From: Azospirillaceae bacterium | Lineage (GTDB): Bacteria; Pseudomonadota; Alphaproteobacteria; Azospirillales; Azospirillaceae | Assembly: GCA_028283825.1 (NCBI GenBank) | Contig: JAPWJW010000003.1 | Coordinates: 2,480,501 to 2,544,500, forward strand | Reading direction: 5' to 3' | DNA length: 64,000 nt | Part shown: piece after piece, positions 8,750 to 18,387 of the stretch | Position numbering within the stretch: position 1 is the first letter of the stretch | Layout of the letters: each line of letters starts with the position of its first letter | The notes under the pieces: model-generated | Told to the model about the DNA's origin: nothing | The model's database searches: none | What the model saw: only the letters and a program-made list of their open reading frames with translations | Program-made: the position numbers and the translations under genes

Positions 8750-8772
8750 AGAATAAAAAAGGAGTTGTTCCA

Positions 8773-10281
8773 TTGAACGCACCGGTTTCCCTGCAGGCTG
8801 ACAAGGTCGTCACCTTTACCGACGCGGACGCCGCCTACGCCCATGTGCAGTCGCTTTATGACGACGCCATCGGCCACTTGCGGGCACGCTTCCAGGACTA
8901 CGCGCGGGGGGAAGAGATCAAGAGCCGGGTGCGGCGCTTCTATCCCTTCGTGCAAGTGACGGTGGATCATGAGCCACGGGTGGACAGCCGCCTGGCCTAC
9001 GGCTTCGTTTCCGGCCCCGGCACCTACCGCACGACGCTGACGCGCCCCGACCTGTTCGCCTATTATCTGCGCCACCAGTTCCAGCAACTGCTGCGCAACC
9101 ACACCACCAGCATCGAGGTGGGGGTGAGCGACACGGCCATTCCCATCCAGTTCGCCTTCCCGGAAGGCATGCATGTCGAAGGCGACCTGTCGCCGGAGCG
9201 GCTGTACAAGCTGCGTGAGGTGTTCGACCTGCCCGACCTGGCGGTGATGGACGACAGCATCGTCAACGGCACCTACGACTGCCCCGCCGGCTCGCCCGAG
9301 CCGCTGGCCCTGTTCACCGGCCCCCGCGTGGATTACAGCCTGCACCGGCTGAAGCATTATTCCGCCACGGCGCCGGACCATTTCCAGAACTACGTGCTGT
9401 TCACCAACTACCAGTTCTACATCGATGAGTTCGTGCGCCGTGGCCTGGAGGCCATGGAACCGTCGGACGATCCCGAGGTGCAGGCCTACCGCGCGCAATA
9501 TGTGGCGTTCGTGGAACCTGGCGACCACGTGACTTTCAATCAGGGGCTGGAGCCCGGCCGCGCGGCGGAGGGCGAACGGGTGAAGCGCCTGCCGCAGATG
9601 CCCGCCTACCACCTGAAGCGGGCGGACGGCAACGGCATCACCATCGTCAACATCGGGGTCGGGCCCAGCAACGCCAAGACCATCACCGACCATATCGCCG
9701 TGCTGCGGCCCCACGTCTGGCTGATGCTGGGCCACTGCGCCGGCCTGCGGGAGACGCAACGCCTGGGCGACTACGTCCTGGCCCACGGTTACGTGCGTGA
9801 GGACAAGGTGCTGGACGCCGACCTGCCCACCTGGATCCCCGTGCCGCCCCTGGCCGAGGTGCAGGTTGCCCTGGAAAAGGCGGTGGGCCAGGTCACGGGC
9901 CTGGAGGGATGGGAGCTGAAAAGCCTCATGCGCACCGGCACCGTCGCCACCATCGACAACCGTAACTGGGAACTGCGCGACTATCACGAGCCGGTGCAGC
10001 GCTTCAGCCAGAGCCGCGCCATCGCGCTGGACATGGAATCGGCCACCATCGCCGCCAACGGCTTCCGTTTCCGCGTGCCCTACGGCACCCTGCTGTGCGT
10101 ATCCGACAAGCCGCTGCATGGAGAGTTGAAGTTGCCTGGCATGGCCAACCATTTCTATCGCGCCCGCGTCGACCAGCACCTGGCCATCGGCATGCTGGCC
10201 ATGGAACTGATGCGGGAGAACGGGCTGGAAAAGCTGCACAGCCGCAAGCTGCGCAGCTTCGTCGAAGCGGCGTTCCAGTAA
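8773..10281 (+). CDS. amn: AMP nucleosidase
   Basis: Amn hydrolyses AMP to adenine and ribose-5-phosphate and so lowers AMP pools. The 502-residue protein has the Amn N-terminal domain (FTDADAAYAHVQ, RRFYPFVQV) and a C-terminal nucleoside phosphorylase-like domain (GVGPSNAKTITDHIAVLRP, LMLGHCAGLR, ALDMESATIAANGFRFRVP). Length is close to the E. coli enzyme. The start is a TTG at 8773, eight bases after AAGGAG (8759-8764). No in-frame ATG lies nearby. The leader holds a promoter, a terminator hairpin and a second hairpin, which suggests control after initiation. The stop overlaps the yciB ATG by one base. Confidence 0.93.
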   Translation: MNAPVSLQADKVVTFTDADAAYAHVQSLYDDAIGHLRARFQDYARGEEIKSRVRRFYPFVQVTVDHEPRVDSRLAYGFVSGPGTYRTTLTRPDLFAYYLRHQFQQLLRNHTTSIEVGVSDTAIPIQFAFPEGMHVEGDLSPERLYKLREVFDLPDLAVMDDSIVNGTYDCPAGSPEPLALFTGPRVDYSLHRLKHYSATAPDHFQNYVLFTNYQFYIDEFVRRGLEAMEPSDDPEVQAYRAQYVAFVEPGDHVTFNQGLEPGRAAEGERVKRLPQMPAYHLKRADGNGITIVNIGVGPSNAKTITDHIAVLRPHVWLMLGHCAGLRETQRLGDYVLAHGYVREDKVLDADLPTWIPVPPLAEVQVALEKAVGQVTGLEGWELKSLMRTGTVATIDNRNWELRDYHEPVQRFSQSRAIALDMESATIAANGFRFRVPYGTLLCVSDKPLHGELKLPGMANHFYRARVDQHLAIGMLAMELMRENGLEKLHSRKLRSFVEAAFQ

Positions 10282-10865
10282 TGGCGCAACTGATCCGCCT
10301 GTTGCTGGAATGGGGTCCCCTGGTCGTCTTCTTCGTCGCCAACGCCAAGGGCGGCATCATGGTCGCCACCGGCGCCTTCATGGTCGCGGCGGTGGTGGCC
10401 CTGCCCATCTACCGCAAGCTGGACGGCAAGTGGCCGGTGATGCCGCTGGTCACCTGCGGCTTCGTGCTGGTGTTCGGCGGCCTGACGCTGTGGCTGAATG
10501 ACGCGACCTTCATCAAGGTCAAGGCCACCATCATCTACCTGCTGTTCGCGGTGGCGCTGGCCGTGGGCCTGGCCCTGCGGCGCAACCTGCTGGCCCATGT
10601 GCTGGTGGGGGTGGAGATGGACCCGGCTGGCTGGCGCCGCCTGACCGGCCGCTGGATGGTGTTCTTCCTGGCGCTGGCCGCCGCCAACGAGGTGGCCTGG
10701 CGCCTTCTCACCACCGACCAGTGGGTCGCCTACAAGTCCTTCGTGGTCATCCCCCTGTTCGTGCTGTTCAGCATGGCGCAGGTGCCGTTGATCCTGCGCC
10801 ACCAAGTGGCGGAACCGACGGGGGACGATGCCGGCCCGGCGGAGGCCAAGGGCGACGGGGCGTGA
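10281..10865 (+). CDS. yciB: Inner-membrane septation protein A (YciB/IspZ family)
   Basis: The 194-residue membrane protein has about five to six hydrophobic segments and the family pattern LLEWGPLVVFFVAN at the N-terminus, FIKVKATIIYLLFA in the middle and ANEVAWRLLTTDQWVAYK near residue 140. YciB is linked to cell-envelope synthesis and septation. The ATG at 10281 overlaps the amn stop (TAATG). Downstream the gene overlaps a possible GTG start of the next lipoprotein. Confidence 0.92.
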   Translation: MAQLIRLLLEWGPLVVFFVANAKGGIMVATGAFMVAAVVALPIYRKLDGKWPVMPLVTCGFVLVFGGLTLWLNDATFIKVKATIIYLLFAVALAVGLALRRNLLAHVLVGVEMDPAGWRRLTGRWMVFFLALAAANEVAWRLLTTDQWVAYKSFVVIPLFVLFSMAQVPLILRHQVAEPTGDDAGPAEAKGDGA

Positions 10866-10870
10866 GGGCG

Positions 10871-11902
10871 ATGGCGGCGGTGACACGGGTGTTCCGCCGG
10901 GCTGGCGCCGGCGCGATGCTGCTGGGGCTGGCGGCCTGCGCCGGCGGGGGCGCGCAGGAACGGGGGACCGCCCTGCACCACCTGGGTGGTCCGGCCGACG
11001 GCGTGATGCTGCCCGGTCCCGTGGCGGATGTGCCCGCCGCCGTGCCGGCCGGTGATCAGGTCAGCCCCACCCCGGCCGATCAATCTGATCCCGCCAGTGC
11101 TTCCCCGCCGCGCCGCGCCGCCGCTGTCCACCACCCGGCCGCAGCACCGCCCACGGCGGCCGGTCCGGTGGCCCCGCCGGCGGAGGCCCCCGTCCAGGAG
11201 GTGCTGGTCACGCCGCTGGACGTCAGCGGCTATTGGAAGATCACGGCCCGGTCCACCTTCGGCCTGGCGGAGTCCGCCTTCTACAAACGCTACGAGAACG
11301 ACAGCCACATCTGCCGCTTCGAACAGCGGCTCACCCGCTTGCTGGCCTATTGCCCGCTGCTGGACTCGGTGGGCGAGGGGGAACTGGACAACCATCACCT
11401 CAGCCTGTCGTGGAGCCTGGCGGGCGGCATCGCCTTCCATGTCGATGCGGAGGTCGAGGGCGTGCCGGGTGGGGAACTGTCCTTCACCGGCCAGGCGGCC
11501 GGCCGGTTGGTCGGCCTGTTGCCCATCACGGCCAAGGTGCCGGCGCAGGGCGCGCGCTTTCAGCCGCCGGCCGAGGACACGCCCGCCGCCACCCCGCCCA
11601 GCCTGGCCCCCCTGCGCCAGGCCTTGCGGGACTGGGACAGCGGCCAGCTGACGCCGGGGCTGTACACCCCCAACCTCCTGCCCCGGCTGACCAAGCTGCT
11701 GGCGCGGCCGGACCGGGCCGCCGGGCGCGGTCCGTTGCAGCAGTTGCGCTATCTGGGCAGCATCCAGCGCGCGCTGAACAAGAAGAACGATCCCGACGCC
11801 CGCGTGACCCACGATGTCTTTGAGGCCCGGTATGAGGCCGGCACCTGGCTATGCGTGGTGCATGTGGGCGACGACGGCAAGATCAGCGATTTCGCGTGCT
11901 GA
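10871..11902 (+). CDS. Hypothetical lipoprotein
   Basis: The product is about 343 residues. It starts with a basic segment and a hydrophobic helix ending in the lipobox LAAC at about residue 21, so it should be lipidated at that cysteine. Residues about 50-110 are a Pro/Ala-rich linker. A folded domain follows, containing SGYWKITARSTFGLAESAFYK (shortened: SGYWKITARSTFG) with two cysteines, and the C-terminus ends in a cysteine. I know no function. ATG 10871 is preferred; a GTG at 10862 overlapping the yciB stop is possible. Confidence 0.75.
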   Translation: MAAVTRVFRRAGAGAMLLGLAACAGGGAQERGTALHHLGGPADGVMLPGPVADVPAAVPAGDQVSPTPADQSDPASASPPRRAAAVHHPAAAPPTAAGPVAPPAEAPVQEVLVTPLDVSGYWKITARSTFGLAESAFYKRYENDSHICRFEQRLTRLLAYCPLLDSVGEGELDNHHLSLSWSLAGGIAFHVDAEVEGVPGGELSFTGQAAGRLVGLLPITAKVPAQGARFQPPAEDTPAATPPSLAPLRQALRDWDSGQLTPGLYTPNLLPRLTKLLARPDRAAGRGPLQQLRYLGSIQRALNKKNDPDARVTHDVFEARYEAGTWLCVVHVGDDGKISDFAC

Positions 11903-11916
11903 TCGTGGCGGCCCCG

Positions 11917-11950
11917 TTACCGGGCTGCCGCCGGTGTTACGGCCCGGTAA
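11917..11950 (+). terminator. Hairpin after the lipoprotein gene, possible terminator
   Basis: A perfect 9-bp stem TTACCGGGC (11917-11925) / GCCCGGTAA (11942-11950) lies 15 bases after the stop codon. No T-run follows, so a role as intrinsic terminator is uncertain. Confidence 0.4.
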
Positions 11951-12063
11951 ATTCGGGTAACCCCCCGGTTTCAAAGGCTGGCCGCGCTTCGCCCCCGGTG
12001 TAGGACTTAGAGGCAGGGCAGGTCCCGTTGGGCCTGGCACGACCGAACAAGGGGGTATGGGGA

Positions 12064-12399
12064 ATGCGCAAACTGGTGATGGCCGGCGCCGCCGTCGGCT
12101 GCGTGGCCTTGAGCGGCTGTGTCGCTTCCATCAATTCACATGATGACGACATGCACGTGTCCAACATGTCCCGCACCGCCACCAGCATCTGCCGGCGGGA
12201 GGTGGATCACGTCTACGACGACTATTACCGGATTTCCTTCGATATGCCGGTGCTGTCGACCGAGGCCGATGGCCGCCAGGTGGTGGTCCAGCCCTTCAAT
12301 CTCATGCCCCGCAAGGACATTGCCGGTGCCGCCGGCCACCACGTCACACGGTGTGTCGTGCGGGACGGCGCCTTGCTGACGATTAGCGAGGATCGCTGA
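12064..12399 (+). CDS. Small hypothetical lipoprotein
   Basis: The 111-residue product has a signal sequence MRKLVMAGAAVGCVALSGC with lipobox LSGC, so the mature protein should be anchored by its N-terminal cysteine. The remainder is short, soluble and rich in polar residues, with three more cysteines. The ATG at 12064 follows GGGGA closely. The frame stays open further upstream, but the signal peptide fixes the start. Its 3' end overlaps the convergent YfhO-like gene by 17 bases. Function unknown. Confidence 0.75.
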   Translation: MRKLVMAGAAVGCVALSGCVASINSHDDDMHVSNMSRTATSICRREVDHVYDDYYRISFDMPVLSTEADGRQVVVQPFNLMPRKDIAGAAGHHVTRCVVRDGALLTISEDR

Positions 12400-15133
12400 C
12401 AGCCGTCAGGGTGTCCCGGGAGGCACTCCAGCGGGGCCACCCGCGGCGTCGATGGTCAAGCCAGGCACCCACCAGGGTCAAGGCCAAGCCGGCGGCAAAG
12501 GCGGCATAACCCCAGCCCATATAGGGTGGCAGGAATCGGAACATGATTTCCGACCGGCCGGCGGGCAAGTCCACCCGCTGGAACAGGGGGGCATCGGGTA
12601 CCACTGGCCTGGCCTGCCCGTCCACGGTCGCGGTCCAACCCCGCAGGAAAAGCTCCCGGCGCCGCAGGGGGGCTGGCGCTGGGCAATTCGCCACCACAAC
12701 GTCGCGCGATTGCGGTCCCAACGTGCAACCCGGCGCGGAGAAATAGGGGGCAGGATTCGGCAACTCATAGATCGACATGATGGTATCGGTGTAGACGCGC
12801 TTGAACGCCGCACCGTCGTGGGTGCTGAGCGCCACCTTTACCTGGCGCCCCGGAACCGGCGCATCATTGACCCTCAGTGTGTAGCCGCTATCGCTCGGCG
12901 TGGGCCATCCCCACAGGGCGACGGGGTTGCTGCCCCCCATCTTGCGGACCGTGATCACCAGGTCATGCTGGACCGAAGGCAGGGGATGGTCGAGTTGGAA
13001 GGCGAGGAAGCGGTTGTCGCCGGCGGTATCGAGGCTGGCTTGCCCGGCCGCGCAGGCGTCGTCCGCACACGCCGTCAGGGTCATGGTGCCATCGCTCTTG
13101 CCGCCATAGGTGGCGATCAGCAACTTGACGCTGTCGACGACATCGCTCAAACCGGGGTTGGGCACGGTGATGATGGCCTGGTCGCCGTCGCCCAGGGCAA
13201 TGGGGATATTGCCGCCGTTGACGTTTTTCTGGCCGGACGGGAACCAGTCGAAGGGGTTGTCGGGGAAGGTGACAACGTAGCGCACACCCACGTCCTGATA
13301 GGCGTCAATGTTGCGCAGCAGGTTGTCCATCGCCGTCGGCCCATCGCGGTTCTGCCGGTCGAGGCCATCGAACACCTCTTTCAGGCTGTTGTCGTCGAGC
13401 CGGCTCATGACATGGTCCACCCAGGCCTGGGGGACGGGTAGATCATTGTGGTTGATGCTGGCGATGCCGAAATAGGACCCGTAATTCGGCTGGATGGCGC
13501 CCATGGTGAAGAAGCGTTGAAGCCCCAGGTTCTGTTGCAGGAAATGCACACCGCCCAGTTCCAGGTGGCCCTTCCGCGGGAAGCTGAAGGTCGGCACCAT
13601 CAAAAGCAGGATGGCCTCCGCTGAGATGACGGCGCCGACCACCTGTCCGCGCAGGCGCCCGGTGGCGGGGACGATGCCCATGACGATCAGGGTGAGCGCG
13701 CCGAACACGGCCAACCCGACGGAAGGCAGGAACGACCTGGGCTTGTCGGGAAAGGCGAAATGCTGTTGGGCAAGAACCACACCCACTGCGAGGATGATCG
13801 CCATGATGCCCAGGCCGGCCCAGTAAGGCCGGGCGGCCCGCACCCGCGTGCCCGCCGCCAGATCTTGAAGGGCGAGGCCGGAAAGCACGGCCAAGGCGAA
13901 ATCGATCGAGGGCGGCAGGTAACGGAAGAACGCTGCCGTGCCGACGCCCGGGACCGACGTCACCAGGGGGGTGATGATCGGCGCGCCATAGAGCGAGCCG
14001 CCGGCGATTACCGCCCAGGCCGCCAGCGCCCATCGCAAGGTACGATGGGGCCGACCCCACAGCCCCATTAGCGCCGTGGCCGTCAGGCCAAGGCCGGCAT
14101 ACCCGCCAACGCCGCCCCAGAAGAACGCGTCCTGGGGCAGCATGGGCTGCACCTGCAAACCGAACAGATAGGGGCTGAAGGCCCGGATGAAGTGGGTCGC
14201 GTCCAGATGGGCGTGACGGAACCCTTCCCCCCCATGCCCGCCAAGAAAGGCGTCGGGCAAATAAGTCAGGAAGGCGATCACTGGCGGGGCCGCCAGCAAC
14301 AGCCCAGCTACCGCGCCCAGGCTGACACGTGCCAGATAGGCGGCCCGGCGGGCGGCGGGGAGGGATGGCAGGCGGGCGAGGGTCCAGGCGCCGATGAGAA
14401 GGCCGTCCAAGTAAGCCATTTCCGGGAAACCGGCATATAGGGAAAGGGCGAGCCCTACGGGGATCCAGAACCATCCCCGGCCATTCCCGGCTTCAACGCC
14501 GGCCCGTGTGGCTTCCACGCCTAGAAGGACCATGGGCAGGAAGGGAATGGGGTTGACGACGGCGTTGGCCAGCCAGGCGAAGGTACCGTTGAATTCGAAC
14601 AGGATACCGGCGACCCCGGCGGCCAGCGCTGGCGCGCCCAGACGGCGCAACACCAGCACCGTGAACAGGCCGGCGATGAGCTGCAGCGACAGGTGCATGA
14701 AAAGCTGGCCGTTGGGAAGGGCCAGCAGGAGGTTGAGCGGGAACAGGGCGGCCGATTGCATTTCGCCCGCCAAGGGCGAACCGACGCCTTCGTAGGGGTT
14801 CCACCAGGGAATATGCCCCGATAGCCAATCCAGCGCCGCGCGGTGCCCCAGGGCGTGGCTTGTGAACGCGATGTTGGGATCCAGGGTGGGCAGGCCGTGC
14901 TGAACGATCCCGTTTGCCAAACCACTGTGGAGATACAGCGGATCGGCAATGAAAAAGCCCAGGATCAGGTGGAGCTTCGCTAGAAGAGGGGTGAGCAGGA
15001 CCGCGATGATCGCCCCCCGGTATGACCGCATTCCCCGTATTGGTTGGCCCGGTTCTGGCCGATCCGGTTTCGGCGGGACATCCTGCGACGTGGCGGCTGC
15101 GGGCGACGCGGAGAAGGCGGTGTTTGCGGTCAT
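12383..15133 (-). CDS. Large membrane protein, YfhO-like family (GT-C fold)
   Basis: The 916-residue protein has a polar N-terminal 38 residues, then about twelve membrane segments up to roughly residue 510, a large soluble domain (about 515-880) and a final membrane segment near the C-terminus (GWGYAAFAAGLALTLVGAWL). A loop after the first segments carries the features of YfhO-like proteins: DPNIAFTSHALGHRAALDW then GSPLAGEMQSAALFPLNL. YfhO-type proteins are thought to be glycosyltransferases using polyprenyl-phosphate sugars, for example in teichoic acid or polysaccharide decoration. It is monocistronic on the minus strand. The substrate is unknown. Confidence 0.8.
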   Translation of the reverse strand: MTANTAFSASPAAATSQDVPPKPDRPEPGQPIRGMRSYRGAIIAVLLTPLLAKLHLILGFFIADPLYLHSGLANGIVQHGLPTLDPNIAFTSHALGHRAALDWLSGHIPWWNPYEGVGSPLAGEMQSAALFPLNLLLALPNGQLFMHLSLQLIAGLFTVLVLRRLGAPALAAGVAGILFEFNGTFAWLANAVVNPIPFLPMVLLGVEATRAGVEAGNGRGWFWIPVGLALSLYAGFPEMAYLDGLLIGAWTLARLPSLPAARRAAYLARVSLGAVAGLLLAAPPVIAFLTYLPDAFLGGHGGEGFRHAHLDATHFIRAFSPYLFGLQVQPMLPQDAFFWGGVGGYAGLGLTATALMGLWGRPHRTLRWALAAWAVIAGGSLYGAPIITPLVTSVPGVGTAAFFRYLPPSIDFALAVLSGLALQDLAAGTRVRAARPYWAGLGIMAIILAVGVVLAQQHFAFPDKPRSFLPSVGLAVFGALTLIVMGIVPATGRLRGQVVGAVISAEAILLLMVPTFSFPRKGHLELGGVHFLQQNLGLQRFFTMGAIQPNYGSYFGIASINHNDLPVPQAWVDHVMSRLDDNSLKEVFDGLDRQNRDGPTAMDNLLRNIDAYQDVGVRYVVTFPDNPFDWFPSGQKNVNGGNIPIALGDGDQAIITVPNPGLSDVVDSVKLLIATYGGKSDGTMTLTACADDACAAGQASLDTAGDNRFLAFQLDHPLPSVQHDLVITVRKMGGSNPVALWGWPTPSDSGYTLRVNDAPVPGRQVKVALSTHDGAAFKRVYTDTIMSIYELPNPAPYFSAPGCTLGPQSRDVVVANCPAPAPLRRRELFLRGWTATVDGQARPVVPDAPLFQRVDLPAGRSEIMFRFLPPYMGWGYAAFAAGLALTLVGAWLDHRRRGWPRWSASRDTLTAVSDPR

Positions 15134-15295
15134 GGCTCGTCGTTTGATGAGGCGGAAGGTCCGTCAGCGAAAGCAGGCCCGGATGGGATGAAGGGGGCTT
15201 GCCGGTCAGCGGATGATCAGCTTATCCGCAGCCTGGATGGGCGATTCTGCGTGCATTTGCAACTTGGCATTCAATTTTGCGAAGGCCAAGAAAAA

Positions 15296-15323
15296 GGCCG
15301 CAGGGGATATTCCACCTGCGGCC
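15296..15323 (-). terminator. Terminator of the sdh operon
   Basis: Read on the minus strand, a perfect 9-bp stem GGCCGCAGG / CCTGCGGCC with a 10-base loop is followed by TTTTTC. It lies 39 bases after the sdhB stop. Confidence 0.85.
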
Positions 15324-15361
15324 CTTATCGGCCATGCCCTGTCTCAGGCTGCCGGCCAGTC

Positions 15362-16144
15362 TCAGCCGGCGCGGGCCACCATCAGCTTCTTGATCTCGGC
15401 GATGGCCTTCGCCGGGTTCAGGCCCTTGGGGCAGGTCTGGGTGCAGTTCATGATGGTGTGGCAGCGGTACAGCCGGAAGGGGTCTTCCAAATTGTCCAGG
15501 CGGTCACCCGTCATCTCGTCCCGGCTGTCGGCGATCCAGCGGTAGGCCTGCAGCAGGATGGCCGGGCCCAGATACTTGTCGCCGTTCCACCAATAGCTGG
15601 GGCAGCTGGTGGAGCAGCAGAAGCACAGGATGCACTCATACAGGCCGTCCAGCTTCTCGCGTTCCTCGGGGCTCTGCAGCCGCTCGCGCGAGGGGGCCGG
15701 GCTCTGGCTTTGCAGCCAGGGTTTGATCGACGTGTACTGGGCATAGATCGTGTTCAGGTCGGGGACCAGATCCTTCACCACCGGCATGTGCGGCAGCGGG
15801 TAGATCTTGACGTCGCCCTTCACGTCCTCGATCGGCTTCAGGCAGGCCAGCGTGTTCCGGCCGTCGATGTTCATGGCGCAAGAGCCGCAGATGCCCTCGC
15901 GGCACGACCGGCGGAAGGTCAGCGTGCTGTCGACGTCGTTCTTAATGTGGATCAGGGCGTCCAGCACCATGGGGCCGCACTTGTCGAGATCGATCTCGTA
16001 GCGGTCCTCGGTGGGGTTGGTGCCCTTGTCCGGGTCGTAGCGATAGATGCGGAAGGTCTTGGCCCGCTTGGTGGCGGACGTCTTCACCGACGTGGTCTTG
16101 CCGGCGTGAACCTTGGAATTGGCGGGAAGGGAGAACTCGGCCAT
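15362..16144 (-). CDS. sdhB: Succinate dehydrogenase iron-sulfur subunit
   Basis: SdhB carries electrons from the flavoprotein to ubiquinone. The 260-residue protein has all expected cysteine groups: [12 protein letters not shown] for the 2Fe-2S centre, [12 protein letters not shown] for 4Fe-4S and [14 protein letters not shown] for 3Fe-4S. The ATG at 16144 follows the sdhA stop by 18 bases. Last gene of sdhCDAB, with a clear terminator after it. Confidence 0.97.
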   Translation of the reverse strand: MAEFSLPANSKVHAGKTTSVKTSATKRAKTFRIYRYDPDKGTNPTEDRYEIDLDKCGPMVLDALIHIKNDVDSTLTFRRSCREGICGSCAMNIDGRNTLACLKPIEDVKGDVKIYPLPHMPVVKDLVPDLNTIYAQYTSIKPWLQSQSPAPSRERLQSPEEREKLDGLYECILCFCCSTSCPSYWWNGDKYLGPAILLQAYRWIADSRDEMTGDRLDNLEDPFRLYRCHTIMNCTQTCPKGLNPAKAIAEIKKLMVARAG

Positions 16145-16162
16145 GGCATCGGATCCGTTCGG

Positions 16163-17960
16163 CTAAGGCGTCAGTAGACTGCGCTTCTTGGGCGGGATGA
16201 CGTCAATGTCACCGGTCAGGGTGTACATATGGACGGGGCGGTCACCGAGGGTGACGGCGCCCTTTTCATCCACCCAGGACGTGGTGTGCTTCATCCACTC
16301 GTGGTCGTCGCGGTCGGGGAAATCCTCACGGGCGTGCGCCCCGCGGCTTTCCTTGCGGTTGGCGGCCGAGTTGATGGTGACCACGGCCTGGCGCATCAGA
16401 TTGTCCAGTTCCAGCGATTCCACCAGGTCGGAGTTCCAGATCAGCGAGCGGTCGCTGATGGCGATGTCACCGCGCTTTTCCCACACGCCCTTCATCAGCT
16501 CCACGCCTTCCTCCAGCACCTCGCCGGTGCGGAAGACGGCGCAGTTGTTCTGCATGATCTTCTGCATTTCCAGGCGCAGGTGGGCGACGCGGGTGCCGCC
16601 CTTGGCGTTGCGGTGGTGGTCCAGGTGGGCCAGCGCCTTGTCCGTCACGTCCTGCGACAGGGTCTTGTGCGCGGCACCCTTCTTCACCGTCTCGGCGGCG
16701 CGGTTGGCGGCGGCACGGCCGAACACCACGAGGTCGAGCAGGGAGTTGGAGCCCAGGCGGTTGGCGCCGTGCACCGACACGCAGGCCGCCTCGCCGATGG
16801 CCATCAGGCCCGGGACCACGCGGTCCGGATCCTCGGCCGTCGGGTTGATCACCTCACCATGATAGTTGGTGGGGACGCCGCCCATGTTGTAGTGCACGGT
16901 CGGCAGCACGGGGATGGGCTCGCGCGTCACGTCCACGTTGGCGAAGACCTTGGCGGTCTCGGCGATGCCGGGCAGGCGTTCGTGGATGATGGCCGGGTCC
17001 AGATGTTCCACGTGCAGGTGGATGTGGTCCTTGCCCGCACCCACGCCGCGGCCCTCGCGGATTTCGACGGTCATGGAACGGCTGACCACGTCGCGGCTGG
17101 CCAGATCCTTGGCCGACGGGGCGTAACGCTCCATGAAGCGTTCACCCTCGCTGTTGGTCAGGTATCCGCCTTCGCCGCGCACGCCCTCCGTGATCAGGCA
17201 GCCGGAGCCGTAGACGCCCGTGGGGTGGAACTGCACGAACTCCATGTCCTGCATCGGCAGGCCGGCACGCAGCACCATGCCGCCGCCGTCACCGGTGGAG
17301 GTGTGGGCCGAGGTGCAGCTGAAATAGGCGCGGCCGTAACCGCCGGTCGCCAGCACCGTCTGGTGGGCGCGGAAGCGGTGGATGGTGCCGTCGTCCATGT
17401 TCAGGGCCAGCACGCCCTTGCACTCGCCGTCTTCCATCAGCAGGTCCAGCGCGAAATATTCCACGAAGAACTCGGCTTCGTGCTTCAGGCTCTGCTGATA
17501 CAGGGTGTGCAGGATGGCGTGGCCGGTGCGGTCGGCCGCGGCACAGGTGCGGCGAGCCTGGCCCTCGCCGAAGCGGGTGGTCATGCCGCCGAAGGCGCGC
17601 TGGTAGATCTTGCCTTCCGGGGTGCGCGAGAACGGCACGCCGTAATGTTCCAGCTCGATGATGGCCGGGATGGCCTCACGGCACCATGTACTCGATGGCG
17701 TCCTGGTCGCCCAGCCAGTCCGACCCCTTGACGGTGTCGTACATGTGATAGCGCCAGTCGTCCTCGCCCATGTTGCCGAGGGCTGCGGAAATGCCGCCCT
17801 GGGCCGCCACGGTGTGGCTGCGGGTGGGGAACACCTTGGTGATGCAGGCCGTCTTCAGGCCCTTTTCGGCCATGCCGAAGGTCGCGCGCAGGCCGGCACC
17901 GCCGGCGCCCACGACGACGACGTCGTACTGATGGTCGATGATGGGATAGGCGTTAGCCAT
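16163..17960 (-). pseudogene. sdhA: Succinate dehydrogenase flavoprotein subunit, broken by a +1 frameshift
   Basis: SdhA oxidises succinate to fumarate using covalently bound FAD. The first 93 codons (from ATG 17960) give a perfect SdhA start with the FAD motif GAGGAG at 18-23 and the flavinylated histidine H49 in SHTVAAQGG. At 17680-17681 one extra G on the plus strand changes the expected ATG GTG CGT GAG into ATG GTG CCG TGA, stopping the frame after DAIEYMV. From that point the other frame gives the complete remainder ([14 protein letters not shown], then [10 protein letters not shown] onward) down to 16163. With one base removed the protein would be 598 residues, the normal size. The flanking sdhC, sdhD and sdhB are intact, so this may be a sequencing or assembly error. 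If real, complex II would be lost unless a second copy exists. Confidence 0.9.
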
Positions 17961-17972
17961 GACAGTCCTTCC

Positions 17973-18371
17973 TCACGCCCCGAAGGCGATCTTGAGCACG
18001 GCGAACAGGCTGGCGGCGGCCAGCGCGAGGGCGGCGCCGTTCGTCAGCCCGATGGCGGCCAGGCGCGCCAGCTTGCCGTGGATGTAATCCTCGTACACTT
18101 CCCGCATGCCGAGGGCGGCATGGTGGAAGGTGGCGGTCAGGGTGATCAGCAGCAGGATCGCGTTCAGCGGCTGATGCACCCAGGCGACGGCGTCGGCATG
18201 CTCCGCCTTGGCCAGGCGGACGATGGAGATCAGGAACCAGATGGTCAGCGGCACCAGCAGCACCGCCACCATGCGGTAGCTCAGCCACTGGGCGCCGCCG
18301 CTCTTGGCGGAACCGAGGCCGCGCACGCGACCCAGGCGCGTGCGGAAGCCGTTGTCGGAATTGGAAGCCAT
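17973..18371 (-). CDS. sdhD: Succinate dehydrogenase membrane anchor subunit D
   Basis: The 132-residue protein has three membrane helices, with HHAALGMREVYEDYIHG between the second and third, the conserved SdhD segment that contributes to haem/quinone binding. It lies 12 bases upstream of sdhA and 16 bases after sdhC in the sdhCDAB operon. Confidence 0.93.
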   Translation of the reverse strand: MASNSDNGFRTRLGRVRGLGSAKSGGAQWLSYRMVAVLLVPLTIWFLISIVRLAKAEHADAVAWVHQPLNAILLLITLTATFHHAALGMREVYEDYIHGKLARLAAIGLTNGAALALAAASLFAVLKIAFGA

Positions 18372-18387
18372 GAATGCGCGCTCCGGA

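Noticed and set aside
17676-17685. Programmed frameshifting in sdhA
   Set aside because: No slippery heptamer or downstream stimulator is evident, and SdhA is not known to be recoded. A simple one-base insertion or sequencing error explains it.
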